From Planctomycetota bacterium (GTDB lineage Bacteria; Planctomycetota; SZUA-567), in assembly GCA_031254915.1 (NCBI GenBank), contig JAIRTL010000107.1, forward strand, positions 1 through 57,238: a DNA stretch of 57,238 nt. The letters run 5' to 3'. The position numbers were made by a program, and so were the translations under genes. Under the pieces are notes generated by a model. It saw only the letters and a program-made list of their open reading frames with translations, was not told where the DNA came from and searched no databases. The stretch's first letter is position 1, and every line of letters starts with the position of its first letter. Below, in pieces: positions 1 to 7,438 of the stretch.

Positions 1-1
1 G

Positions 2-142
2 GACGGCCAGAACGAACTTTCCGCCAAGCTGTCCCTTCCCGACGGGTTCAAGCCCATATGCGGCGTTCTTCTCGGCTATGCCGGGGAAAAGGGATACCCG
101 GCGCATAGGGAGAAGGCAAGCAATATCAATTTCGTGGGATGA
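2..142 (+). CDS. nitroreductase-like protein, C-terminal end (partial)
   Basis: The first 46 codons form an open frame that enters from the left edge and stops at TGA 140-142. The translation has LPDGFKPICGVLLGYAGEK followed by a short polar tail. This resembles the end of nitroreductase-family flavoproteins, where a proline-glycine turn precedes a CGV-LGY strand just before the C-terminus. That strand helps form the FMN-binding dimer core in the family. Only the tail is visible, so substrate and start are unknown. A second, complete nitroreductase lies at 18378-18911, and its end (AALIGIGYPANPE) has the same architecture. The identification rests on this one motif. Confidence 0.5.
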   Translation, partial: DGQNELSAKLSLPDGFKPICGVLLGYAGEKGYPAHREKASNINFVG

Positions 143-170
143 GTGACAAGTGGAATCAGGGCACAGGCCG

Positions 171-1091
171 TCACTCCAGATATTGAGTATCTATTCGAAC
201 TGCCTGGGAACGCCATTGTCTCACAAGTTCCGCGAGGCGCGCGTTTTGCGGATTGGCGACGGCGAGCCGTTCGCCGAAATCCGCCGCTTCGCCGTAGCGC
301 TCCAGCGTTGCGAGCGTGGTTCCCATAAGCCACCACCCGTTCGGGTCCTCGGGCGAAAGTTGGCGGTATTCATTCGCGGCGGAAAGGGCGCCGTCGAGGT
401 TGCGTCGCCAACCGACCCAGAAATTCACATACCAGTTGCGAACGTCCTGATCGACGAGCTGCGTCGCCCAGGCTCCGCCGAAGGCGTTTTCCGCTTCGTC
501 CGGCCTGCCCGCGAGGGCCCAGGCCTGCGCCTCGAGGGCGGCGAGCCCGATATGGCGAAGCGGGTTGTCGGGGTGGATCGCGCCGGCGGCGCGTTCCCGC
601 GCCGCGTGCGCGCGCAGACGCATGGCCAGCGAAGCGGCGGCTTCGCGTTTGATCGGCAGGTCTTTCCCCGACGCCATCGACAGGACGTCGGCGCCTTCCA
701 TGGGCGGGGCGGCAACCATGCCGATCGACATCGACACCCCCGAACCCTCCGGGGACAACACGTAAAAACGCGGCACCGCCGAGTGCGCCAGGTTCATGGA
801 GGCGAGAAACGCCTGTCCCGCCGGATCGCTTTCGTGAACGCGGATGTTCACGAAGAGGGTGGAGACGTAGTCGATGTAGGCGGGGTCGGCGAGGTGGGAG
901 CGTTTGAACGCGTCGCAGGGCGGGCAATGATCGCCTTCCACGAAAATATGCACCAGTTTTCCCTCGGCGCGGGCCTGCGCACCTGCGGCGGCGAAATCGA
1001 GGTTTGCCCATTGAATTTCGGCTGCGATTGACCCCGCGGCGCAGAGGACGGAGACGAAAGCGGCGAAAACGGAAAGTCCGGCGATGCGCAT
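171..1091 (-). CDS. periplasmic thioredoxin-fold protein with TPR-like C-terminal half
   Basis: This 306-residue protein has a signal peptide (residues 1-24, ending SIAA), so it is probably periplasmic. A thioredoxin fold follows with a CPPC redox motif at C56-C59 and a likely cis-proline at P107 (SAVPRFY). Residues about 170-300 are helical and alanine-rich, with TPR-like pairs (LERYGEAADFGERLA). Thioredoxin-fold proteins of this kind reduce or exchange disulfides, and the TPR part may bind a partner. An AGGAG sequence lies 5 bases before the ATG, and a promoter-like TTGCGC-18-TATACT lies upstream on the same strand. The gene is transcribed away from the UPF0316 gene. The redox partner is unknown. 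Confidence 0.8.
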   Translation of the reverse strand: MRIAGLSVFAAFVSVLCAAGSIAAEIQWANLDFAAAGAQARAEGKLVHIFVEGDHCPPCDAFKRSHLADPAYIDYVSTLFVNIRVHESDPAGQAFLASMNLAHSAVPRFYVLSPEGSGVSMSIGMVAAPPMEGADVLSMASGKDLPIKREAAASLAMRLRAHAARERAAGAIHPDNPLRHIGLAALEAQAWALAGRPDEAENAFGGAWATQLVDQDVRNWYVNFWVGWRRNLDGALSAANEYRQLSPEDPNGWWLMGTTLATLERYGEAADFGERLAVANPQNARLAELVRQWRSQAVRIDTQYLE

Positions 1092-1134
1092 GGGGCTCCT
1101 TTGACTATGACTGCTTCCGGTTCAAGGCGCAGAC

Positions 1135-1164
1135 AGTATACCATGTCGCCACCCCGCGGCGCAA
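1135..1164 (-). promoter_or_regulatory. probable sigma70-type promoter for the thioredoxin-like gene
   Basis: Read on the minus strand, TTGCGC (1164-1159) and TATACT (1140-1135) are separated by 18 bases. They sit 44 bases before the ATG at 1091. Similar TTGC/TATACT pairs occur before other genes in the window. Confidence 0.55.
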
Positions 1165-1180
1165 CCTCCGGGAATTGCCG

Positions 1181-1208
1181 TTGCCGGACGGGACTGTTTT
1201 CATATAAT
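1181..1208 (+). promoter_or_regulatory. probable promoter for the UPF0316 gene
   Basis: TTGCCG (1181-1186) and a perfect TATAAT (1203-1208) are spaced by 16 bases. The gene start at 1392 is about 180 bases downstream, giving a long leader. I see no recognisable riboswitch or gene in 1215-1391. This promoter is divergent from the thioredoxin promoter, the two being about 16 bases apart. Confidence 0.55.
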
Positions 1209-1391
1209 CAACCATGAGCGGAAAAGTTGTCGCCCCGCTTCGCGGAAACCGGCGTGCCTCGGCTATGCGGAAACCGAAAATCCGGTTCCGTCCCTTTCCG
1301 CGAGCGCGGCGCGAGGCGGAGGGGCGGTGCGGAATATCAAGCCGCCTCGGGATTTCGGATACTTTGAAAACCGGGAAAAAGGCGTCCCATC

Positions 1392-1931
1392 ATGAGCTTG
1401 GAGCATGTCGGCGTACTGGCCCTGATTTTCGTCGCCCGCTGCACCGACGTCACCATGGGCGTCTTCAGAATTCTCATGGTCGTGAAGGGGCGCAAGAACA
1501 TCGCCGCGCTTCTTGGATTTTTCGAAGTCATGGTGTTCCTTTCCGTCATGAGCATCATTCTCGGCGGCGGCAAGGAATTGACCGTCTCCGAACTGATAGC
1601 CTACTGCGGCGGCTACGCCGCCGGCAATCTGGTCGGATCGTATCTCGAACAAAAACTGACCAATTCCTATGTGTCGGTGGAGATCATCGCCGAAAAAAAC
1701 GAAGGTTCGGAGACGATGGTGCGGGAGCTTCGCGCCGCCGGCTTCGGGACGACCGTCATCCTCGGCGAGGGAAGAAGTGGCGTGCGTATGGTCGTCAAGG
1801 TCATCTGTTCGCGGAAAAGCGTGAACAGGGTCAGGGACATTTCGAGCGCGCACGGCGGCTTCGTTATCGTCGCCGACATCAAGGGCGTGCAGGGCGGCGG
1901 GCATTTCACCGGCACGGGAACGCGTAAATAG
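1392..1931 (+). CDS. UPF0316 family membrane protein (DUF5698/DUF2179)
   Basis: The 179-residue protein has about three hydrophobic segments in the first 85 residues (around 4-24, 38-60, 66-84). They are followed by a soluble domain of about 90 residues containing ERVK-type alternating strands (MVVKVICSRKS). Opening with VARCTDVTMGVFRILMVVKG, then a DUF2179 cytoplasmic domain, is characteristic of UPF0316 proteins such as Bacillus YebE. No biochemical function is established for the family. The following gene starts 8 bases after the stop, so the two are probably co-transcribed. The family call is solid and the role unknown. Confidence 0.85.
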   Translation: MSLEHVGVLALIFVARCTDVTMGVFRILMVVKGRKNIAALLGFFEVMVFLSVMSIILGGGKELTVSELIAYCGGYAAGNLVGSYLEQKLTNSYVSVEIIAEKNEGSETMVRELRAAGFGTTVILGEGRSGVRMVVKVICSRKSVNRVRDISSAHGGFVIVADIKGVQGGGHFTGTGTRK

Positions 1932-1939
1932 GACGGGCG

Positions 1940-3436
1940 ATGGGGGAGAGGCGTGAGAGCCGCGGGGCGCGGGCCTGGCCGGCGTTGTCGTTGCCGCTGG
2001 CGCTCAGTCTGGCGCTGGCCGGAGGCGTCTGGCTGTTTCGCGAAAAAACGATCGCGGAGCGGGAGGGCAGTTCGGCCGCCGCGCGCCGCCTCGAACGCTA
2101 TGCCGTCCAGGAGGCGTCCGATCTCGCCAGGGCGTCGGCGCAGGCGGCGGAGGAATTCGTCCGCGCCCGTCGGGATGCGCGGCGCGCGCAGGAAGACGCC
2201 ATGCGCCTCGAGGTCCGGGGCATCATGGACGCGGTCTGCCGGCTCGTCTCCCTGTCGCTCGAACGAAGCCGCCAGCCGAACGCCGAACGCCGCGAGGTTG
2301 GTTCGTTCCCGTCCGGATTCGATGGCTTGCGCCGTTCTCTGGAAATCATGCCCGGACAGGACGGCGGCGGCGACGCCGCCCATGCCGCCATCCAGGCGAA
2401 TACGCCCGAAATTTCCGCCCTCCTTCCGTCAGGCTACGCGCTGACGATCGTCGAGGATCATGCCCGCGAAATGCTCCGCCTCGGCTCGGTGCGCGCCGGC
2501 GAAGGGTTTGTCGGCGCCGCGGCGGTCCGCGACCTCATGTTCGCGGACGCCAGCCGCTCCCGGCGTTGGACCGTAAAGCTGGAATTGACCGCGCAGGACA
2601 GCCATCCTCCGGCCGGGCCGAAGGATCTGGCCGAGTTTCTCGACCGCAGACTGGGAAACGTCAGGCCGGACGGCGTCGAGTGGCGCGGCTGGGTGATTTC
2701 CGGGCGCGACGCCGTCGTCGCATCCTTCCCGGCATCGACAGCGGACGGACGGGCCGAACTCCCTTTCGTCGACGGCGTCGGGCAGTGGAGGGAATTCGAC
2801 GGCGAACGCCTTCTCAGGCTTGAACGCGCCGGGCAACCTCCGGGCGTCGACTGGGACTTCGGCGTTTCCGTCGCGATCGTGCCGCCGGGGATGCCGCCGG
2901 AATTTCCCGACGCGTTGTTCGTCGACGAGAATTGGGCAATCGCGCTCGGCTGCCTCGCGTTCTTCGCCGCGCTCGGCTGGGTCTGGTTCGGCGTGCGCAC
3001 TTCCGGCCGCAAGGGCGAAGCGGCGCGGTCCAAAGAGGCGACGGTCCAGGCCGGCTCCGCCGCCGGAACCGGGCGCAGGGTGATCCGGGACGAGTCGGCG
3101 CAACGCACCATACCGGATGTCCAGGGCGTGATCGTCGCCGACCTTCCCGGGGACGGCAAGGCGCACATCGAACGCGAACTCCGCCGCCGCCGGCTCGAGG
3201 AAATTCCATCCGGAAGCCTGGCGCGGTTGCAGGCGATTCATCGCGGGAAAAAGAACGGCGAAGGCAGTCGCATTCTCGACCAGGCGCGAAGCCCGCTCCT
3301 GCGCAAACTCGCCGACCGGGTGCGCCCGCCGGATCATCCGCGCGACCGGGCGGCCGCGGTCCCGGGATCCGGGACGGGAGGCGAATCGCGCGTCCAGCCG
3401 CGAGGACAGGCGGGATGGCCGCCGGTCAGGGATTGA
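1940..3436 (+). CDS. unknown two-helix envelope protein
   Basis: I do not recognise this 498-residue protein. An N-terminal hydrophobic segment (about residues 12-33, LPLALSLALAGGVWLF) is followed by a long helical, arginine- and alanine-rich stretch, then a mixed domain to about 325. A second membrane span lies near residues 332-350 (IALGCLAFFAALGWVWFGV). The basic C-terminal tail, rich in proline and arginine, looks disordered. The layout, a periplasmic loop of about 300 residues between two helices, resembles sensor-type membrane proteins, but no kinase, HAMP or cyclase domain follows. It sits 8 bases behind the UPF0316 gene. The reading frame is consistent with the local codon pattern. 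Confidence 0.6.
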   Translation: MGERRESRGARAWPALSLPLALSLALAGGVWLFREKTIAEREGSSAAARRLERYAVQEASDLARASAQAAEEFVRARRDARRAQEDAMRLEVRGIMDAVCRLVSLSLERSRQPNAERREVGSFPSGFDGLRRSLEIMPGQDGGGDAAHAAIQANTPEISALLPSGYALTIVEDHAREMLRLGSVRAGEGFVGAAAVRDLMFADASRSRRWTVKLELTAQDSHPPAGPKDLAEFLDRRLGNVRPDGVEWRGWVISGRDAVVASFPASTADGRAELPFVDGVGQWREFDGERLLRLERAGQPPGVDWDFGVSVAIVPPGMPPEFPDALFVDENWAIALGCLAFFAALGWVWFGVRTSGRKGEAARSKEATVQAGSAAGTGRRVIRDESAQRTIPDVQGVIVADLPGDGKAHIERELRRRRLEEIPSGSLARLQAIHRGKKNGEGSRILDQARSPLLRKLADRVRPPDHPRDRAAAVPGSGTGGESRVQPRGQAGWPPVRD

Positions 3437-3459
3437 AGCCGCTCCAGGCGGTTTTTTGG
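3435..3459 (+). terminator. short stem-loop with T-run
   Basis: AAGCCGC and GCGGTTT can pair around a TCCAG loop immediately after the stop at 3436, and the T-run TTTTTT follows. The stem is short (7 bp including a G-T pair), so this is a weak but plausible intrinsic terminator. Confidence 0.45.
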
Positions 3460-3521
3460 GGCGCCGTCTCCGTTGATGACGCTGGAAACGGGTGGGGGAA
3501 CGGGACGTCCACCTGAAAATA

Positions 3522-3637
3522 TACTGTTTGCACCATGAAATTGTGCTTCCCTGGACTGCGCACGGCAGGCAATACGCCCGTAAAGCGGATGTGGACCCAA
3601 TCCCCATTTTCACAATTTCGCGCCCCGCACAGTATGC
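3522..3637 (+). repeat. dispersed intergenic repeat, copy A (diverged)
   Basis: This copy aligns along its whole length with the copies at 27441-27570 (reverse) and 43421-43548. Shared blocks are ATTGTGCTTCCCT at the left, GCGGATGTGGA in the middle and CCCCATTTTCACAATTTCG at the right. The central GGCCAT/ATGGCC hairpin found in other copies has decayed here. With flanking sequence it fills the gap between the unknown envelope gene and the secreted-protein gene. Confidence 0.75.
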
Positions 3638-3663
3638 ATACGGCATTTTCGGCATTTTTCTTT

Positions 3664-3690
3664 CATTCCCGATTGCGGGAATGGTATACT
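3664..3690 (+). promoter_or_regulatory. inverted repeat overlapping a TATACT box
   Basis: CATTCCCG (3664-3671) and CGGGAATG (3676-3683) form a perfect 8-4-8 inverted repeat directly before TATACT (3685-3690). The TATACT box fits the -10 seen elsewhere, but no good -35 is present, which is compatible with an activator or repressor site. The next gene starts about 98 bases downstream. Confidence 0.4.
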
Positions 3691-3787
3691 ATTATAGATA
3701 TGATCATCGATATGCGCTTCCGAACCGGCGTCCCTGTACCGCCGTTCGTGACCAAACACTGGAACCTTTCACAAATAGGAGGCATCC

Positions 3788-4294
3788 ATGCGTAGCCTTT
3801 TACTCGCGGCGTCGGTCGTCGTTTTCGGAACCTGCGCCCTTGCGGCGGAGCCGAATCCCCTTCCCAACAAATTCCTCACCGCCCAGCCCGGCGAATGGAT
3901 CATCGTCGGCGATATCGAAAATCCCGGGGAAACGACCCGCCTCTCCATCATCGCCCGGGGCGTCGAGGGCGGCGAGGATTATGTCCTTCTCCGCCGCGAA
4001 AAGTTCGACGCCGACGGCAATGTGGTCGAAAAGAAGGACCACCGGGTGAAGATGAAGCGCTACCAGGAGCGTCTCGACCGCATCAACGAGCGCGCCTATC
4101 GCATCACCCGCGAGAAAATTGGCTTCCAGGACGAGGAAATCACCGTCTACACGGCCGAATGGGAAAGCGAACGCATCGACGGCGAACTCAAGATCTGGAT
4201 TTCCCCTGACATCCCGGTCAGCGGCTTTTTCCGCCTCTGGAGCTCGGATCCCGATTTCCCGACCTATGAGTTGATCGAATACGGACGCGACTAG
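3788..4294 (+). CDS. small secreted protein of unknown function
   Basis: The 168-residue product has a signal peptide (residues 1-19, ending CALAA) and a mature domain of about 149 residues. The mature part is rich in charged residues and beta-strand patterns (GEWIIVGDIENPGETTRLSI, WISPDIPVSGFFRLW). I recognise no family. It is probably periplasmic or surface associated, and the mature region contains no cysteine, which argues against a lipoprotein. An AGGAGG lies 5 bases before the ATG, making this start secure. The next gene starts 39 bases downstream, so co-expression with the ATPase is possible. Confidence 0.7.
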   Translation: MRSLLLAASVVVFGTCALAAEPNPLPNKFLTAQPGEWIIVGDIENPGETTRLSIIARGVEGGEDYVLLRREKFDADGNVVEKKDHRVKMKRYQERLDRINERAYRITREKIGFQDEEITVYTAEWESERIDGELKIWISPDIPVSGFFRLWSSDPDFPTYELIEYGRD

Positions 4295-4333
4295 GGCGCG
4301 ATAGATACCTGCAACTGGAAAAGATGTAGTCAT

Positions 4334-5134
4334 TTGTACGAGAATTACTGGCGGCTGCGCGACAAGCCGTTCCGGAATACTCCGGACCCCCGTTATTTTC
4401 ATTTCTCCCGCCAGCACGAGGAGGCGCTCGCGCGCGCCTTGTACGTGGTCACGGAAGGGCAGGGGGCGATGCTGCTCACAGGCGAGTGCGGGTGCGGAAA
4501 AACCCTCGTCACCCGCGCGCTCGTGGACGAGCTCGACCCCGCCCGCTTCGAGGTCGCGCTTATTCCCTATCCTAACCTCAATCCCGAGGAACTCATCCGC
4601 GAAATGCTCCGCCAGTTCGGCTTCGACGCCGAGGGCTGGACCAAACAACGCATGCTGGAGCGCCTTTCCGCCTTTCTCCACCGCACGCGGGAGCGCGGCG
4701 CGTCGACTCTGGCGATCGTCGACGAGGGGCAGCTGGTCGCAGACGACCTCACGCTCGAGGAGATCCGGCTGCTTCTCAATTTCCAGCAGGATCAAAGCTT
4801 CTGCCTCACCCTCATCCTCGTCGGACAGCCCGAACTCCGGGAGCGGGTGGAGACAAAGCCGCAGTTGTCGCAACGCCTCACGATCCGCCATCACATCGGG
4901 CCGCTTTCTCCCGAAGATGCCCGGAAATACTTGGTCCATCGCCTTGCCGTCGCCGGCGGCGGATCGGATATTTTCACCGGCGGCGCCGAAGACATCCTCA
5001 TCGAGGAATCGCGCGGAATTCCCCGCCGGATCAACCTCATCGCCGACTTGGCGCTCCTCGCCGGCTTCGGCAAAAACCTTCCCCTGATCGACGAAGACCT
5101 GATGCGCGAAGTGGTGCGCGACCTCGGCGCGTGA
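4334..5134 (+). CDS. ExeA/GspA-type AAA ATPase
   Basis: The 266-residue protein starts MYENYWRLRDKPF, the usual opening of ExeA/GspA/MshM-type ATPases. It has Walker A at residues 50-57 (GECGCGKT), Walker B at about 126-131 (LAIVDE), a sensor region (LILVGQPELRERV) and the RGIPRRIN arginine motif. In type II secretion and pilus systems these proteins couple ATP hydrolysis to envelope assembly, and similar proteins act in transposition. No secretion, pilus or transposase gene is nearby. The C-terminal peptidoglycan-binding domain of full ExeA is absent. The only start that fits the family is TTG at 4334, with GGAAAAG about 13 bases upstream. Confidence 0.82.
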   Translation: MYENYWRLRDKPFRNTPDPRYFHFSRQHEEALARALYVVTEGQGAMLLTGECGCGKTLVTRALVDELDPARFEVALIPYPNLNPEELIREMLRQFGFDAEGWTKQRMLERLSAFLHRTRERGASTLAIVDEGQLVADDLTLEEIRLLLNFQQDQSFCLTLILVGQPELRERVETKPQLSQRLTIRHHIGPLSPEDARKYLVHRLAVAGGGSDIFTGGAEDILIEESRGIPRRINLIADLALLAGFGKNLPLIDEDLMREVVRDLGA

Positions 5135-5148
5135 CCGCCTGGCCGTAT

Positions 5149-5182
5149 GCCGGTTCTCGTCGGGAGTCTCGACAAAACCGGC
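5149..5182. terminator. possible bidirectional terminator between convergent genes
   Basis: GCCGGTT (5149-5155) pairs with AACCGGC (5176-5182) around a 20-base loop. It lies in the 49-base gap between the convergent ExeA-like ATPase and fetB genes. There is no long T-run on either strand, so this is tentative. Confidence 0.3.
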
Positions 5183-5183
5183 G

Positions 5184-5960
5184 TTACATGCCTGTGATTT
5201 GTTTTCGGTTGTTGTATAGCGTTTTGTAGCCGAAATGGAGGGACGAAAACGTCGCGAGGCAGACGACCGCCGATATGGCGATAAGGATGGAAATCTGGTA
5301 AAGGATGGCGGTGGTCGGCAGCGTGCCCGAAAGTATTTGCCCCGTCATCATGCCGGGAAGCGCGACAATGCCCATGCCGAGCATGGAATTGAGTGTCGGG
5401 AGGATCGCCGTTTCGAGCGCACTGTTGGCGAAGGGGAGAAGAATCCGGTCGGGTTCGACGCCAAGATCGAGAAGGGCGGCGATTTTTTCCCTTCCCGCCT
5501 CCACGGATTCATGGAACGACTTCATGCCGAGCGTAACGCCGGTCATGGCGTTGCCCATGATCATGCCGCTCAATGGAATCATGTACCGCGGATTGAGCGG
5601 GCTTGCGCCGACGGCGGCGCCGACGAAAAAGAACACGGTGCCGAGGCCGGCCGCGGCAAGGGACAGCGCGATCGCGATTTTGAAACGCCTGTTGACGCCG
5701 GGGCAGCGCGAGAGGACGCGGTGGATCGCGAAGGCGGTCATGGCGAGAAGGTAGAGGATCGTGAACAGCGGATGCGGATGCCGAAAGATATACGTCAACG
5801 CCAGTCCGGCGATGACGAGCTGCACCGTCATGCGCGCGCTCGCGACGACGAGCAGTCTGGTCCGGTCGATGCGGCACTTTTTCATCACCGCGAGAACGGC
5901 CAACAACAGCAGATAGGAGAGCGCGAAGCGCCAGATGGTCATGTCGGCGATGTCGTTCAT
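5184..5960 (-). CDS. fetB: FetB-type (UPF0014) ABC transporter permease
   Basis: The 258-residue protein has about seven hydrophobic segments and the UPF0014/FetB hallmarks: RMTVQLVIAGLALTYIF, a GMIMGNAMTGVTLG block and LPGMMTGQILSG. In Escherichia coli FetA-FetB is an iron exporter that protects against oxidative stress, and plant and fungal relatives are linked to aluminium tolerance. The start ATG overlaps the stop of the upstream fetA gene (ATGA), indicating translational coupling. Together they form a two-gene ABC exporter. Metal specificity is inferred from the family only. Confidence 0.9.
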   Translation of the reverse strand: MNDIADMTIWRFALSYLLLLAVLAVMKKCRIDRTRLLVVASARMTVQLVIAGLALTYIFRHPHPLFTILYLLAMTAFAIHRVLSRCPGVNRRFKIAIALSLAAAGLGTVFFFVGAAVGASPLNPRYMIPLSGMIMGNAMTGVTLGMKSFHESVEAGREKIAALLDLGVEPDRILLPFANSALETAILPTLNSMLGMGIVALPGMMTGQILSGTLPTTAILYQISILIAISAVVCLATFSSLHFGYKTLYNNRKQITGM

Positions 5961-6601
5961 TCGGCCGCCTCCGTCTTGCCGTTGGGCAGCGTAACGGTGA
6001 AATCGGCGTATGCCTCGGCGAGCGGCGGATTGTGGGTGACGGCGACGATGGTCATGCCCCGCTCTTTCGCGAATCCGGTCAGATTCGCGAAAAGCGCGCT
6101 TGCGGTATCGTGGTCCAGGGCGGAGGTGGGTTCGTCGAGCATGAGCACGGCGGGCGCAAACGACAGCGCGAGCGCCAGGAAGACGCGCTGGCGTTCTCCC
6201 CCCGAGAGGGTGGCGCAGTCGGCGTCGAGGGGAAAATCCGCATGGCAGAGGTCGAGGTGGCGGCGGATGTCGCCTTCGGCCGGCGGCGCGAGATCGCGAT
6301 ACGCGTAAAACTCGCGGAAATTGTCCCGGATCGGGAGGTCGAAAAGGAACACGGACTGCCCGGCCAGAAGCGCTTCCCGCCGCAGCGCGACGGGGTCGTA
6401 TTCGAGAACGTTTGCGCCGCGATAGCGGACTATTCCGGAGCTCGCGGCGTGAATATTGTTGAACAGGCGCAACAGGGTGGATTTGCCGGTTCCGCTGTCG
6501 CCGGAAACGAACGTGGTTTTTTCCGCCTGGATCTCGATGTCGGGATAGCGTATGAGATCGGCGAAAACGACGTTTTCGGTGGACAGAATCGGCGCCGTCA
6601 T
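5957..6601 (-). CDS. fetA: FetA-type ABC transporter ATP-binding protein
   Basis: I choose the ATG at 6601, giving 214 residues (MTAPILST), because it lies 4 bases after the stop of the upstream epimerase gene. A longer frame to 6622 would overlap that gene. Walker A is at about residues 34-42 (GDSGTGKST), the signature LSGGERQRV at about 132-140, and Walker B MLDEPTSALD just after. The protein is short, lacks extra domains, and pairs with the FetB permease through an ATGA overlap. It supplies ATP-driven energy for export of a metal, iron by family precedent. Sharing an operon with a sugar-phosphate epimerase gene is unusual. Confidence 0.9.
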   Translation of the reverse strand: MTAPILSTENVVFADLIRYPDIEIQAEKTTFVSGDSGTGKSTLLRLFNNIHAASSGIVRYRGANVLEYDPVALRREALLAGQSVFLFDLPIRDNFREFYAYRDLAPPAEGDIRRHLDLCHADFPLDADCATLSGGERQRVFLALALSFAPAVLMLDEPTSALDHDTASALFANLTGFAKERGMTIVAVTHNPPLAEAYADFTVTLPNGKTEAAE

Positions 6602-6605
6602 CCGC

Positions 6606-7280
6606 TTACAAACTTTCAGCAATCGCTTCGCGCATGCGCTTGATGTTGTCGGCCAGCGCTTCGTCTTTCCTGAACAGCGAACTGGTGCCGGCCACGAGGG
6701 CGTCGGCGCCGGCCTTCACCATCTTCGGGATGTTTTCCCAACTGACGTTGCCGTCGACCTCGACAAGAAAATCCAGACCCGCTTTTTCGCGGTAATCGCG
6801 GAGTTCCCCGATTTTGTCCATCGCTTCCGGGATGAGTTTTTGTCCCGCATACCCGGGGTTGACCGTCATCACGCAGACCAGCCTGACGTAGGGGAGAAGC
6901 GGTTTGGCCCGCGCCACCGAATACGACGGCGCGACCCCTATTCCCGGCAGCATGCCGTGTTGCGCGATCAGCTGCAGGGTGCGCTGCGGGTGGTATTGCG
7001 TTTCCGGGTGGAACGACAGGTATCCGCCCGGGAATCCGGAGAAGCGTTCGACGAAGGCGTCGACGTTCTCGATCATGAGGTGGATGTCGAGGGGTATCCT
7101 GCCGTCGGCCGCGAGCGCCCTGCAGTAATCGGGGCCGAGGGTGAAGTTGGGGACGTAATGCCCGTCCATGACGTCGATGTGCAGAAGCTCGACGCCCTCC
7201 TTCGCCATGACGTCGAGATCACCGCGAAGGGCGAGGAAGTCGGCGCACATCATCGAGGGGGAAATAAGGACTTTGCGCAT
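6606..7280 (-). CDS. rpe: ribulose-phosphate 3-epimerase family enzyme
   Basis: This 224-residue TIM-barrel enzyme interconverts ketose 5- or 6-phosphates at C3. The metal ligands expected of the family are present: H34, D36 (HIDVMDGH), H67 (LDIHLM) and D176 (VEVDGN). S8 and the phosphate-binding GTSSLF loop near the C-terminus are also there. The blocks VMTVNPGYAGQKLIPEAMDK and the replacement of the usual SVNPGFGGQ make it look somewhat like D-allulose-6-phosphate 3-epimerase (AlsE), so either substrate is possible. It lies downstream of metG across repeat copy B and just upstream of fetA. The ribosome site is AAGG about 8 bases before ATG. Confidence 0.85.
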   Translation of the reverse strand: MRKVLISPSMMCADFLALRGDLDVMAKEGVELLHIDVMDGHYVPNFTLGPDYCRALAADGRIPLDIHLMIENVDAFVERFSGFPGGYLSFHPETQYHPQRTLQLIAQHGMLPGIGVAPSYSVARAKPLLPYVRLVCVMTVNPGYAGQKLIPEAMDKIGELRDYREKAGLDFLVEVDGNVSWENIPKMVKAGADALVAGTSSLFRKDEALADNIKRMREAIAESL

Positions 7281-7310
7281 GGGAACCTTTCTTGCGGAGT
7301 TTTCGCGAGC

Positions 7311-7438
7311 GGGTCGGACGCGGCCGGAATCGTGAAAATGGGGGATGGGGTCGCCCCCGTTCCATGTCGATTTCCCTGAACTGTCTCTTTCCGCGCCCAG
7401 TTGGGTGAATCACAATTCCGGACCGTGAACGGTATGCC
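7311..7438 (-). repeat. dispersed intergenic repeat, copy B
   Basis: This copy is on the minus strand. It matches the family at GTTCACGGTCCGGAATTGTG (left end), GGAACGGGGGCGACCCCATC (middle) and CCCATTTTCAC (right end). The left end lies inside metG and provides its last codons and the stop. The rest fills the gap to the epimerase gene. Confidence 0.8.
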
